Assembly (NCBI GenBank): GCA_905221605.1
Contig: CAJNDS010000315.1
Location: 1-64,000, forward strand
Direction of reading: 5' to 3'
DNA length: 64,000 bases
Origin: Symbiodinium natans
Taxonomy: Eukaryota > Sar > Dinophyceae > Suessiales > Symbiodiniaceae
Shown: positions 32,340 through 43,434 of the stretch, piece by piece
How positions within the stretch are numbered: the stretch's first letter is position 1
Layout of the letters: each line of letters opens with the position of its first letter
Notes under the pieces: generated by a model
Databases searched by the model: none
Seen by the model: the letters and a program-made list of their open reading frames with translations, nothing else
Told to the model about the DNA's origin: nothing
Position numbers and translations under genes: made by a program

Positions 32340-32850
32340 CTAGAAGATGAAGCCCTCCAAAATCGTCATCTCAGCCCTTTCGATATCAAGCTTCACGGAG
32401 TTGATAATTCTGTGCTGTTTCAGTATGGCCTTGATTGACACAACTTCACGAAGGATCCAGTTTCGTCCGTTTGTCTACCGCAGACTATGTCGAGCATGTC
32501 ATTGCGAAAGAAGAACTTCACATGGCCAGCCCCCAACTTGACAGCTCGACGGGGATTGACTGGGATGGAGGGTAAGGCTCATAGGTATCATAGGCATACA
32601 CAAAGGAAGCACCGAGACCCAAAGGCAAAAAGGCAAAAAGGCAAAAGAAGCCGATGCGCGCTCCAACATCCAACCAGCAGAGCCCTTGTGCTGGGGCAAC
32701 GTGCTTGCAAGTTCTGCGGACCAAGGCCAAGACTTCATCAGCAATCGGTGCATCTCCGAGCTTCATGGCCATCTTGAAGGAACCGTCAACGCAACACTTC
32801 GTCTTGATTCGGACGACAGGCTTCGAAGCAGCGGGTGGTATCTTCTTGCG
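32340..32850 (-). CDS. FkbM-like SAM-dependent methyltransferase, 3' exons
   Basis: Exon 32551-32850 starts after TGCAG and reads RKKIPPAASKPVVRIKTKCC, then LCWLDVGARIGFF and VYAYDTYEP. The LDVGARIG stretch is the SAM-binding motif I of class I methyltransferases. Exon 32340-32474 reads TNGRNWILREVVSIKAILKQ, then INSVKLDIERAEMTILEG and ends with a stop. The latter is the FkbM signature around the lKiDvEGaE motif, here with Arg in place of the usual Gly. A small exon between them (about 32477-32545, GHVKFFFRNDMLDIV) is likely but not proven. Upstream minus-strand frames at 32958-33269 and 33562-33771 (the latter with a possible signal anchor, FLVTCFVGMVLGSSAAIL) may be earlier ex­ons. Substrate unknown; family members methylate sugars or small molecules. 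Confidence 0.75.
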
Positions 32851-33841
32851 CTGCATGTAGAATGTAATTTCTATAGTGCGTCTTCTAAAGAGCCCGGCTT
32901 TCGTTTGACCGCAGCTGCACCATGAATACTAACATGAATGTCAATAAGTATTCAGTTTCACGACGTTGCGCAGGGCTTGCTAAAACACCTGGACAGATTC
33001 ATCTCCGGCCAGGAATCTAATGCCACAATAGGTAGGGTGCGATGTCTTCTTGGCAATTCAACTACGAAACAAGGATGTGGTGGGACATTCTTAACTGTAA
33101 GGGATGGTCTCTGAGGTATGGTTTCCAGAAAAGTCATTGAACCACCAAACTGCTTCAAGGAAGCGGACCTGAAAAAACTTATCTCCAAGAAAGACTCTAG
33201 TGGCATCACTCTTGTAACCAAGACTGACCTACTGCGCCGCTGACGCGGTAAGGAAGCGTTTACGCCCAAAAGAAGGGAAAGAATCTAGTGGCAGCGCGTG
33301 TTCAAAATATTGCACCTCAGCAAAGGAACAGATGGTGTTGCCGCTTAGAGACACAGGATTTCTGGAAGCCACGGAAACTCAGAGTTTGCAGTTAAATTTG
33401 TTCAGCAAGATTTTTTCTTTCTACCTGCGTTTCCTCGCGGAAGTCGGATGATTTCTTCAAGTCAGTCCCGTTTCACTGGCGAGTTCGAGACTTATTGGAA
33501 GAGTCTGGTGCGGTCGGATGGTCAAAAAGAGAAACTTCGTGTATGGTGGATTGTCGATTTTCTAAATTGTCAAAACGTTGGATCTAATTCTGTCTTTCTT
33601 GGTGTTCTCACATAAGATGGCTGCTGAGCTTCCCAAAACCATTCCAACGAAACACGTAACCAAAAAACATCTTGATGCACACCTTTCCATTGCGGGCCGT
33701 GGACCAGCTTCTTCGTGTTCAAGCGTGCTAGCTTCAGGTTGGGGGTCCGTGGAAGGCTCAACAACAAGCATAGGGGGGGAACGCGCCCCCCCAACCCCCC
33801 CTCTTTTTGATTACGTCAGAAAACTTTTTTTCATGTAGATT

Positions 33842-34560
33842 ATATTCTCTGTTAACTCTCTACTCCTCTGATGTTTTGAAAACTGAACACAAGACACAAC
33901 AACAAAAAACGAAAGGGGTGAATTTAAGCTAATTCTCTTCTTTTCTACTTATTTTCTACCTTTCGACTAAGGAACACAAAAAATAAACAAGAAACGAGAG
34001 GGGTGGAATTTAGAAAAAACTTCACTCCATTCTCTACTCCTCTGATTGCTCGAACAAACACAAGACAGAAAAACAAGATACGAGAGGGGAGTGGAATTTA
34101 GACTAATTCTCTACTTAGTCTCTACTTTTCGAATCATGAACACAAGAAAGGGAATGGCATTTAGATAAATCTACTCCTCTGATTTTCGAAGAATGCATCA
34201 GAAACGAAAACCAGAAACGAGGGGGTGGAATTTAAAATAATTTTCACTCTTCTGATTTTTCGAATCGTGACAAAAACAAGAAACGAAACGGTTGGAATTT
34301 AGACTAATTCTCGACGACTCTACTTATTCTTTACTTTCTGGAATCATGAGCACTGGAAACAAGAAACGACGGGTGGAACCATCTAAGATTATGACTCCCC
34401 ACCTCTGATTTTCGAGAAATGAACACCAAAAACAAGAAACGAGTGGGGTAACATTGAATTGGTCTCTGCTTCTCTACTCATTCTGAATTTTTCGAAGAAT
34501 GAACACAAGAAACGAAACAACAAAACGAGACATTCTCCTCTGATTTCAGAACAAAAAAAC
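33842..34560. repeat. Degenerate tandem repeat family of about 100 bp
   Basis: Six to seven diverged copies of a unit containing TCTACTCCTCTGATTTTCGA, then AACACAAGAAACGAGAGGGG and TGGAATTTAGACTAATTCTC. A further isolated copy lies at about 35512-35605, so this is a dispersed as well as tandem family. No coding frame is shared between copies. Confidence 0.75.
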
Positions 34561-34569
34561 AAGGGCGTG

Positions 34570-34745
34570 AAACCCGGGCAACCTTGAACCAGGTTCTGTG
34601 CCTGGCCTTGAATTTGGCTGGAACCTAGGCTCGGAAACTGAGTCGACCTGGGTTCCAAGCCTAATTTCGAACCTGAGTTCCAGCCCAGACTCCAAGTGAC
34701 CTGGGTTCGAAACCCAGGCTCCCTCTTTTCTGCTGTCGCGACGGA
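34570..34745. repeat. AACCTGGGTTCGAA repeats (first cluster)
   Basis: Short imperfect repeats of ACCTGGGTTCCAAGCC, AACCTGAGTTCCAGCC and ACCTGGGTTCGAAACC, many in inverted relation. A related cluster lies at about 40245-40355 (GACCTGGAGTTCCAATGTCG and TAACCTGGAGTTCCAGTTTC). Confidence 0.6.
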
Positions 34746-35025
34746 AGATCCATTCTTCCAGGCAAACCATTTTCTGACTTCAGAAGCCGTGATCGACGCC
34801 GTGGCCTTGTAGACCAGTTCTAATTTCGAACCCTTATCCTTTAGATGCGCGGATCGAGATCCTGGCGGCTGCTCACTACCGACCAGCTGCCCACGGTGGC
34901 GTTTAGCGCCCACGCCGGGGCAGCCATGCCCGAACTAGAGAACTTGAGCATCCTGCGTATGTGTTTGGAGGGATCGTCCGGTGTGTACCGCCGCCTTCTG
35001 AATCATCTTGTAAATGGACGCATGG

Positions 35026-36065
35026 TTTTTTTTAAGCGGACGCCCCTTTACCACATCAGCCGCCCAGTGGGCAGGTCTTTGTGAAACAAATCGGAAGCAC
35101 TGGCCAAAGCAAACCAGAACAAGACCAGCAAACATAACAACCCAACCAAACGAGACCCAACTCAGGTGAAACGTTGCCCCGCTCTCGCGCCATTCCAGTT
35201 CTGTCCCAGTACGTTTACACACTCACACGATAATCCCTCAGATTGCCGCACCGCCACACGCAACGAAGTCCTCTGTTGCCGCACCCCCATGCGTCGCAGT
35301 CCTCTCGCTGGCGCCGCCGCACGCGCCGCAGTCCCCGCTCGCGCCGCTCGCGCCCCTCCAGCTGTTCTCCCAGCACCGTCTGACTGCAAACACAATTCAA
35401 GCGCTCCAACGAACAACCTCCAGCTAGCCGCGCGCCGCCGTAGTCCGCTCTCGCGCCTCTCCGACTCTGTCCCAGTTCTACATTTGCACTACAATCCAAC
35501 AAATGTTCTTGAAGACAAGAAACAAAAACAAGAAACGACGGGGGTTGATTTAGACTGATTCTCTACTTTCGTTCTTTACTTCTCTACTTCTCGAATTGCA
35601 ACCACAACGATTTTGCCGCAAAACCTGTCTGAAACTTACGTTGACCTAGACCTAGAAGCCAGTTGTCTTTGAGTCACAGTGACATTCCAGGAAGAGCGGC
35701 ACTTCGACGTCAGTGGAGGTTGCAAAACCATAGCCAAAATGGACTCCTGCAAACTTTCAAGCCTTTCAAGCGCGAGCTCCTGCAGCGGAAACTTTTTCAG
35801 GCTGCCAGGCACACGCAGAAGTTGATCATAGGCGGGTAAGGAGACACGAAGCCGGAAGGTTTCTGAGGAAGCAGCTGGTGGCGATCTTTCTTTTTTTTTG
35901 AAGCGGGCGCCTCTTTACCACATCAGTAGCACAGTAGGCCGTTCTTGTGGGTCTCTCAACTAGGTGTGAAACAGGTCGCCAGAAAGAAGCAACACAACCA
36001 AGAGAGAAGAAACCACCCAACCAACCAAACCAGCAACACAACGACCAACCGACAAACCAGAAGAG
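35026..36065 (-). repeat. Two SINE-like copies with A-tails
   Basis: Copies at 35026-35165 and 35891-36065 share, read on the minus strand, GTTTCACA, a GTGG(T)AAAGxGGCGxCCGCTT stretch, and then A8 or A9. On the plus strand each is a T-run followed by AAGCGGxCGCC and CTTTACCACATCAG, then a CCAAAC-rich stretch. Similar body, similar length and a terminal A-run on the same strand suggest retroposed short elements. The 5' ends are not defined. Confidence 0.5.
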
Positions 36066-36155
36066 GGCGGCGAAACTACTAAGAAGACCCAACGCGCTCA
36101 GTACCCAAGCTCGTCGATGTAGTCCCAGAGCAGAGCCATAGCAGCACCAAGTCGT

Positions 36156-38550
36156 GTGGGGGAATCGCAAAATGCGATTGTGTGCCAGAGAACAAAATCA
36201 CCATCACGCAATCATAATTTGGCAGCCTGCAGGTTGGATAGTCACATACTCGCAGCTGTCATTGCCGACATTCCAAGAATGGGCGGTGTGAGCCTACTCG
36301 AACTGCTGCATCGGCCGAAGTTTGACTGTTGTGGCAACCGAGGCATGCAATACCCCATCGGGGCCTACCCCTCCCACAGGGAGGGTAGGCCAAATTTGCC
36401 CCATGGTGATCAGCCAGTGGGGTCTTCCGTAAGTAGCCACAGCCGACTGACCATGGTGATCAGCCAAGGATGCGCACAGCCAAACGTGCCAAGGCAGCTC
36501 CTGTAAGCGTCATTTGCAAGACGACGCTCCACACCAGTGGCGTGTCCACCTGCACACACACCGCGTGCCCCACCATGGGAGACTCGTGCCCCCACTGCAG
36601 GGCAGGGAAGGAAGCCAGCCCTGCCGCCCTCACCCTGTAATCCAACACAACACCCGCCCCCTACAGTGTCAGATGATGTCCCGCCTTGGAGGGAGCCCAA
36701 GGCTGTTTACGCACAGACCCTCGCCAGGACTGCGCAAGAGGCCGTCCGACAGCTGAGTAAAATATATGCGAACAGTGCGCCTACGCAGGAATGCCAGCAA
36801 GACGTTTCCGATCTCACACTGGCGCTAGAGACGAACCAAAACTTCCCGACGCCGGTCCCAGAGACTATCTTGCCCCTGCAGCCACTAGGAGGAGCTGCCT
36901 TAGGCGAGCCTCCAGATCCGCAAGGTATGCTATCAGGCACTGATCGGCTGCTTACTCCCGCAACTCCAGGAGGCTGCACAGCCACCTCTCAGGCGGCACT
37001 GGATGAAAGCCTCGCCCTTAGGGCGCAACATGCTATCCACGCCTTCGGCTTCCCTGCGTACCAACACCCGCCTCCGGCTCCACATTACCCCACCCGGCGA
37101 GTTTCGATCGGTTTTTGTCAGTGGGATGGGTGGAAGAGGAGCAAGTGCTCCGGCTGCTGTCACTGGCAATATCATCCACACCGCCAACTCATACGCGGTA
37201 ACAGGGTTGGAAATGGAGCAGGTCCAAGAAGGCCAGGGCAAGCAAACAAGGTTTGACATAACACAAAGGCCTCTGTTTGCTCTCGTCCAGCGGCAATGCG
37301 TCCCATGCCTTGTTGCTCCTGCCACAAGCTCGACAAGTCTGGGCTACCGCTCTGTACCCTGGGGTTGTGGGGAAACTTGCCTGCTTCAGTTAAAGCTCGA
37401 ATAGGAGCAGTAGAAGCAGCTCTCACAGTGAAACCGGCGCTTGCCCACTTGCGCATGCCCCACAGCCCGGGCAATACTGCGGGAAATCCTGCAGTCTGAG
37501 CTTCGACATGCTGTCAGCTTCGTTCATCACCAGGGGGACCAATTGTGCATCTTCCGACCGGATGTTGAAGCGCGCATGAAAGCTATCCGGGAGGGAACGC
37601 GTCTTTACTTCTTCTCTGCGGTTGATGGGCTTGGCACTGGAGGGCATTCTTACGGGCACTTCCTCGACTGTGAAGAGTTGTTCCTGCTTACCCCGGGCGA
37701 CTGCAGATAGAGTGAATTGACCAAGAGGATTGGCGGGCTTACTGATCCATATGTGGAGAAAGCTGTCAGATCGTCGTTGATGGGCGTAGCCTGCGCCTCG
37801 ATCCAATTGAAGGAACGATCCAAGGCGTTTGTCCATTCCGGGGTGGCAGGTAACCAAGGCAGACATGGAGCAGTTCCTCCAGGCGCCGTCACCATCCAAG
37901 CCAAGTATAATAAGGTTGCTGACAAGGGCCGGATATTTCCAGCATTATACTTACAGCTTTAGAACCACTTGTCCCGCAGTGTCCAAGCTCTCTGGTTCTC
38001 TGCAATTTGTTGACCTGGAAGCAATGTTAGGCAGCAATGCGCCACAAATTGACCTGGCCTCCCTTGACAATTCCATTGTAGGGATGGTTTCCTCGCAGTT
38101 GCCGACATCCCGGGTGTTCGTAATATAGTTTTCCGCAATGCAGTGTTGCAGTGATCCGGACTACTGGATAGGTGCCCCTGGAATCCAAGCAGCACATCAC
38201 GGACCTCCAGGTCAACGGTCGCCGCTCTGGCTGGCCGGGCATATAACGGCAGACGAAAGGATAAAAAAGACTTCCCTCCACAGTACAAGGACAGGTGCAG
38301 AAGTCAAGCTTGCAAGAATGGGCGGCGCGTTCCAGGGAACATGAACCTGGAAGCGGCCAGAAAGAGGCAGATGCCCGAGAATTAATGCGTTCGTGAGGGT
38401 CACCTTAGAGGCTTGCGCGCGCTTGGACATCGACAATTTCGCAAACCCGACTGACCCTCCTTTTGGACTGCTAACCTGGAGTGGTCTGATATGTGCCAAT
38501 GTGTCGTTTCGCCCTTGAAGGGGCTTATTAATGCCACTTGCGAACAAAGT
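36156..38550 (+). other. Open but frame-shifting region, possible decayed gene of unknown origin
   Basis: The plus strand is unusually open here, but in changing frames. A 240-codon frame at 36537-37256 contains AVYAQTLARTAQEAVRQLSK. The frame ending at 37404 contains FRSVFVSGMGGRGASAPAAV and NIIHTANSYAVTGLEMEQVQ. Frames at 37296-37499 and 37441-37710 contain PCCSCHKLDKSGLPLC and LREILQSELRHAVSFVHHQG. A frame ending at 38128 contains LQFVDLEAMLGSNAPQIDLA. CxxC pairs occur twice (CPHC near 36586, CCSC near 37313). The minus strand also has a long frame (37423-37899), so the strand is not certain. It may be a decayed mobile or viral open frame or a gene with undetected introns. No family was recognised. 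Confidence 0.3.
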
Positions 38551-38599
38551 CCGAACCCGTCAGTGAACAGCTTCGAATCTCCAGGCCACGTGACCTCCA

Positions 38600-40500
38600 C
38601 AGGGAGACCTACGTTCCCACATGTGCCGACGTGTCGACCTCTCCGGCAAGCTCGTCGCTCATAGGAAGCACCCCAATCTTCAATACAGTGGTATCGCTCA
38701 CGGACTTAAAGACCAACGGCAAGATGTCAGACAGCTCATGCAAGTTGCCGTGAAGGAGAGTTACCCACCAACCAAGCAACAGAACCTTCGCAATCCTGAA
38801 CCAAATCTGTTGACTCATTTTCTGCCGTCACGGTGCATAACGATTCCATAGAAGGTTTCGAGGCTCGAGGGGGCTTTTTCCTGGGCAGCAAAGCAAAGAT
38901 CCGCGGCGCAGCGAACAGCAAGGTTCAGACACCAGGCCAGGCCAATAAAGTAAATGATTGGCGCTTTTCGAAACTAGACACCACTCAAGAAGTGACGTCT
39001 GCGTTCCTTCCGACTCCCGGCTTTTAAAGATGACCAAAATGCTGCTACAGCGCACTGAGCAAAGTCTAAACAGCTTTTGGATTTTGATGTATTGCCATCG
39101 AAATCCTTCCACAAAGCCAGAGCCCTTGACTCTCAAGCGATAACATTCTTTCTAACAGGCAAGGAGGATGAAGTTTAGCACGAGCGAATGGATGCACCTG
39201 TTCGAACGCCTGTGGCACTCTGCCAAAAGGCTGTGCCATTCCTAAAGGCATTCTGCCTGGGAAACAAAGCAAAGAATTTGCTGGAGCATGTGGAAAGCAT
39301 GGCGGACCACTTTCAAATGAAGGCCAAGACATCTGGCCTGACAGAAAGCAGATGGGATGGTTTCTCTCCAGTGCCACTTCCAAGGCGGAAAAAAGGAAAC
39401 TCCAGGGACAGAAAAAGAATCTCCATGCAAGACGGACCAGTGCTAGATGTGTCAACAGATTCGAGGCCTGTAAGCCTCTGCAAGTTCAAGTGGACTTCAG
39501 CCTTCAACATTTCTTCCATGATTGTTGCTCTTTGCATGAGCCACTTGAGGGCCGCATGGAAGCTCTGCAAAAACAATGGCAGGCGACGTTTGCAACTGCA
39601 AAGTCTTGGAAACGCACAGCCTGGAGCCGTTTCAGCGTTTGTTTTTGCATGCACATTCGGTTCTGAATTTGCTCGGAATTTCGGACAAGCTTTGGGATTT
39701 TAAAAATGTTTCTTAACAAATGTGGCCTTTATGCCGTTTGCAATTGGAACAACTTTTTTCATTTCCTTTCCTGTTGTTCAAGCTCTTAGCAAACATGCTG
39801 GCCTGACTAACAGTCAAAGATGTAGGCAAAATTCTCCATGTGACATTTTTTGTGTGCTTTCACAATCAGCCAATATTGACCTTCGTGTTGCTGGGATTTG
39901 AATCAATGGTCTTGACCAACTCTATGCAGTGTCAGATCAATCTTGCGCGCTCAGTTGCAACTACGGTGTCCAACACCGTACGGAAGATCTTAACAAAAGC
40001 AATTCAATTGCAATCATTTGTCTTCTATTTCAAAAACAATGCAAAACAGCCCAGAAAGCAGTTGCAAGGCAGACTGCAAAAAAAATTCACTGTTCATGCT
40101 AAAAATCTGAGCATGAGAAACACAGAACAAACAACTTTTTTTAAAAACCTCAATACTGTACAAAGAGGTTCAAAAAGAAGCAGCTGACCAATGAGCAACA
40201 GTTGTCAGCAAGTTATTCCTCTTGAAAAATCAAAGGCTGTTGCCTTCTTCGAACTCTGGGTGACCTGGAGTTCCAATGTCGAACTCTGGTCTGGGTTATA
40301 AAAACAATGTCGAACTTGGGTTAACCTGGAGTTCCAGTTTCGAACCCTGGGTGCTTGATGGGCACATCACCTTTGCCAAAGGGGGCCAAAGGGGGGCTTA
40401 AGGAGAAACGAAGAGGGGGAGAAGACCCTTTAAAGGGGGGGCTGAGACATATTTTTATTATGTCAGCAAAGATCCAAGAGCGAAGTGTTTGTAACAACCT
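38600..40500. other. Mostly non-coding stretch with a weak long-period repeat
   Basis: No supported gene. Two segments about 375 bp apart look related: around 38875 (TTTTTCCTGGGCAGCAAAGC) and around 39250 (TTCTGCCTGGGAAACAAAGC), each followed by similar purine-rich sequence. A 171-codon plus-strand frame (39188-39703) covers the second copy but shows no domain. The second AACCTGG repeat cluster is at 40245-40355. Confidence 0.35.
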
Positions 40501-40504
40501 CCTC

Positions 40505-41800
40505 CTTGTCTAGATGTGCATATATAAAAATAATTAAAATAAACACATTTTATACATATATTTATATTTAAATTTCAATTCCTATTTTCTGAATATATTT
40601 ATATATCTATATGTTTACATATATTTATATATTTATGTATGTATATACAAATATATTTATATATTTATATTAAATATTATATATATATTTATATATTTAT
40701 ATTATTTATATATTTATATATTGATATATCTATATGATTTAAATGATTTAAATGATTTAAATGATTTATATGATTTATATATTTATATTGATTATTCATA
40801 TTTAAATAGATATTAGATATTTAGATATTTAGATTATTATATTTTTTTTCTGATATCTACATATCTACATATTTATATTTTATATTATATATTTATATAT
40901 TTATTTATTTTATATTATATATTTATATTTATATATTTATATATATTTATATATTTATATATATATTTATATATTTATATAATTAATATTTAGATATTTA
41001 AATTTATATATTACATTTATTATTTATATATTTATATATTTATATATTTATTATTTTATATTTTATATTATATTTATAATATTTATATCTATATATTATA
41101 TATTTATTTATTTTATGTATTTTTATTTATATATTATATATTTATATATATTTATATATATATATTATATTTATATATTTATATATTTATATATTATATA
41201 TATTTATATATTTATATATTATATATTATTTATATTATATTTTTATATTTATATTTATATTATATATATTATATATGATTTATATTTATATATTTATATA
41301 TTATATTTATATTGTATATTGTATATTTGTTATATGATATATTTATATATATATTTATATATATATTATATTTTATATTATATATTATTACTTATATTTA
41401 TATATTTATATATATATATTATATATTTATTATATTATATTTATTATTTTATATATTTATATATTTAATATTATATATATTATTATATATTATATATTTA
41501 TATATTTATATATTTATATATATTATTTAGTATTATATTTTATATTTATATATTTATATATTTATATATATATATATATTATATATATTTATATATTTAT
41601 ATGTTTATATATTTGTATATTTGTATATTTATATATTTATATATTTATATATTTATATATTTATATATTTATGTATTTATATATTTATGTATTTATATAT
41701 TTATATATTTATATATTTATATATTTATATATTTATATATTTATATATTTTTATGTTTTTATATTTATATATTTATATGTTTATATATTTGTGGATATAC
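40505..41800. repeat. 1.3-kb A/T tract built of TTTATATA units
   Basis: Almost pure A/T made of TATATTTATATATTTATATA with scattered G or C. It contains a near-regular array of ATATATTT near 41620-41760. Frames through it encode only Ile/Tyr runs ([16 protein letters not shown]) and are not genes. It lies between the last confident minus-strand gene and the first confident plus-strand gene. Confidence 0.95.
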
Positions 41801-42030
41801 ATGCGGCTCGCCATCGAAAACCCATCCTGAAACGCCTGCACCAGAAAACTAAAGTAAAACAACGACACATATCTGCCATATAGACATTGGTAGCACAATG
41901 AAGACGCTGCCAAAACAGCAGATCTCCGCACAAACTGTGCATTTACACAAAGCGTAATGTGACACTTGTAATATTCAGAATGCTCTGGCCTTTAAACAAT
42001 ATAACCAAGAGAAAAAATCACGATATCTAT

Positions 42031-42088
42031 AAATATACATATACATATACATATACGTATACATATACATATACATACATATATATAT
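42031..42088. repeat. (ATACAT)n microsatellite
   Basis: Repeats of ATACATATACATATACGTAT passing into TATATATAT. Isolated simple sequence. Confidence 0.9.
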
Positions 42089-42784
42089 TACCATTTTCGC
42101 AGCAACACTTAAACCCGAAGAAGACACCGAAGGTCAATAATCTAGACGTTTACATGATCACAATATATATCGCAAGTTCAATATCTGTGATGTTTTACTC
42201 TTTTCGTTTGTAATGTAGGAGTCGGCATGGGTAGTGGGAGGATTGGTGTTCAAATTGCCTCATATTTCCCAAAAGATGGCAACAACATGTTTAGATTGAA
42301 AGCATTCATTACCCCCCCCATCCCACCTTTACCTTTTGCTTACTTTATTATAGCAAGGAAAATATGAACATTATGGAATACATTGGTTCTGATAGAATAT
42401 GCAATGCAAAATATAAGACCCATGTACTGAAGTTTAACCATCAAACGAGCACTCATGCTGTCTATATTGTTGTGTCAGAAGAATAGGTTTCTAGGAATTG
42501 CACCAATGAAGAAACTAAGAAAATTAAGCGATTTAAGCAATGTTAAAAGACAGTTCTATTGGGACAGTCCCTTGAATTTGGTTGTTCTGGTACCATTTCA
42601 GGTGTCGCCTGTTCTTTGTGAGGTTCGTCGTACCTCAAGATTATATTATTTGTTACTATTCACATTTCAATGTTTTTGCTTTTGTCTCATGTTCGCTTTC
42701 AATGTCTCTCGGGTCATTGTTCAATGTGTAATTCCTTCATTTGCGCAAGGCGGCACTGCTACTGCGGGAACGCGCGAACTTACG

Positions 42785-43025
42785 TACGGGAACCAAAAAA
42801 ACCAAACAAACAATATTTCAGGATTTTCCAGTTCGTACGCAAAACCAAAAAGCCAAAAAAATCAAAAACAACTTTCAGGGACTCTTTGACACTTTGAAAT
42901 GCTGGAGAAGTCCTGAATTTTTTTTGTTTGCTTTCTTTTTCGTTTTCTTTTCGGATTTTCCGTTTGGATTTGGTGGAGAGTCCTGAAATATTAGTTTTTA
43001 GTTTTTTGTTTTTTTGGTTTCCGTG
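42785..43025. mobile_element. Fold-back element (imperfect inverted repeat)
   Basis: The left arm (about 42785-42895) reads GGAACCAAAAAAACCAAACA, then AATATTTCAGGA and CAAAAAGCCAAAAAAATCAA. The right arm (about 42905-43025), read as reverse complement, gives GGAAACCAAAAAAACAAAAA, AATATTTCAGGA and a similar A-rich tail. Arms of about 110 bp with a very short spacer would form a long hairpin. No transposase is encoded, so if mobile it is non-autonomous. Boundaries are approximate. Confidence 0.55.
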
Positions 43026-43434
43026 GCAGTTTGTAAACGTCACCCGTTTTGTATTTTTTTACCGTATTGTAGTAACATAGACCACTGCAAGCACGCCGTT
43101 TTGAAGTTGTTTATGTCGTTGCATCCAGCTTATTCATTCCGACAGCAAAATTGATATTCTGATGGCTTACATTGCAAGCTTTTGTGATGGTGTTTCGAAA
43201 GTGAGGCACAAATATCACTAAATTCGTTTGTCGCTTGAGCTTGTGTGCCAGTTCACCTACTAATTTTATTGCGCTTCGGGACCTGAGACTAGCTTGTCGT
43301 CAACTTGACATTGAAACATCTGCTCACCCATGGTCTCTTTCATTCGTGGCAAGACAACTCCAGTTAGTAGCTGAATGTGGAGTCGTCAAATGACGGATTA
43401 CTGGCAAAATGCTCTCACAATTTAGTACAGTTTA

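Noticed and set aside
35735-35750. AGCCAAAATGG, resembling the reverse complement of the spliced leader
   Set aside because: Only 11 bases match and the flanks do not. A chance match is likely in 64 kb.
37423-37899. Minus-strand frame of 158 codons with natural-looking sequence
   Set aside because: Overlaps plus-strand frames that look equally natural. The strand cannot be decided without coding statistics, so it is mentioned only within the 36.2-38.5 kb entry.
41115-41883. Frames encoding Tyr/Ile/Phe runs
   Set aside because: Translation of the TTTATATA tract; pure composition effect.
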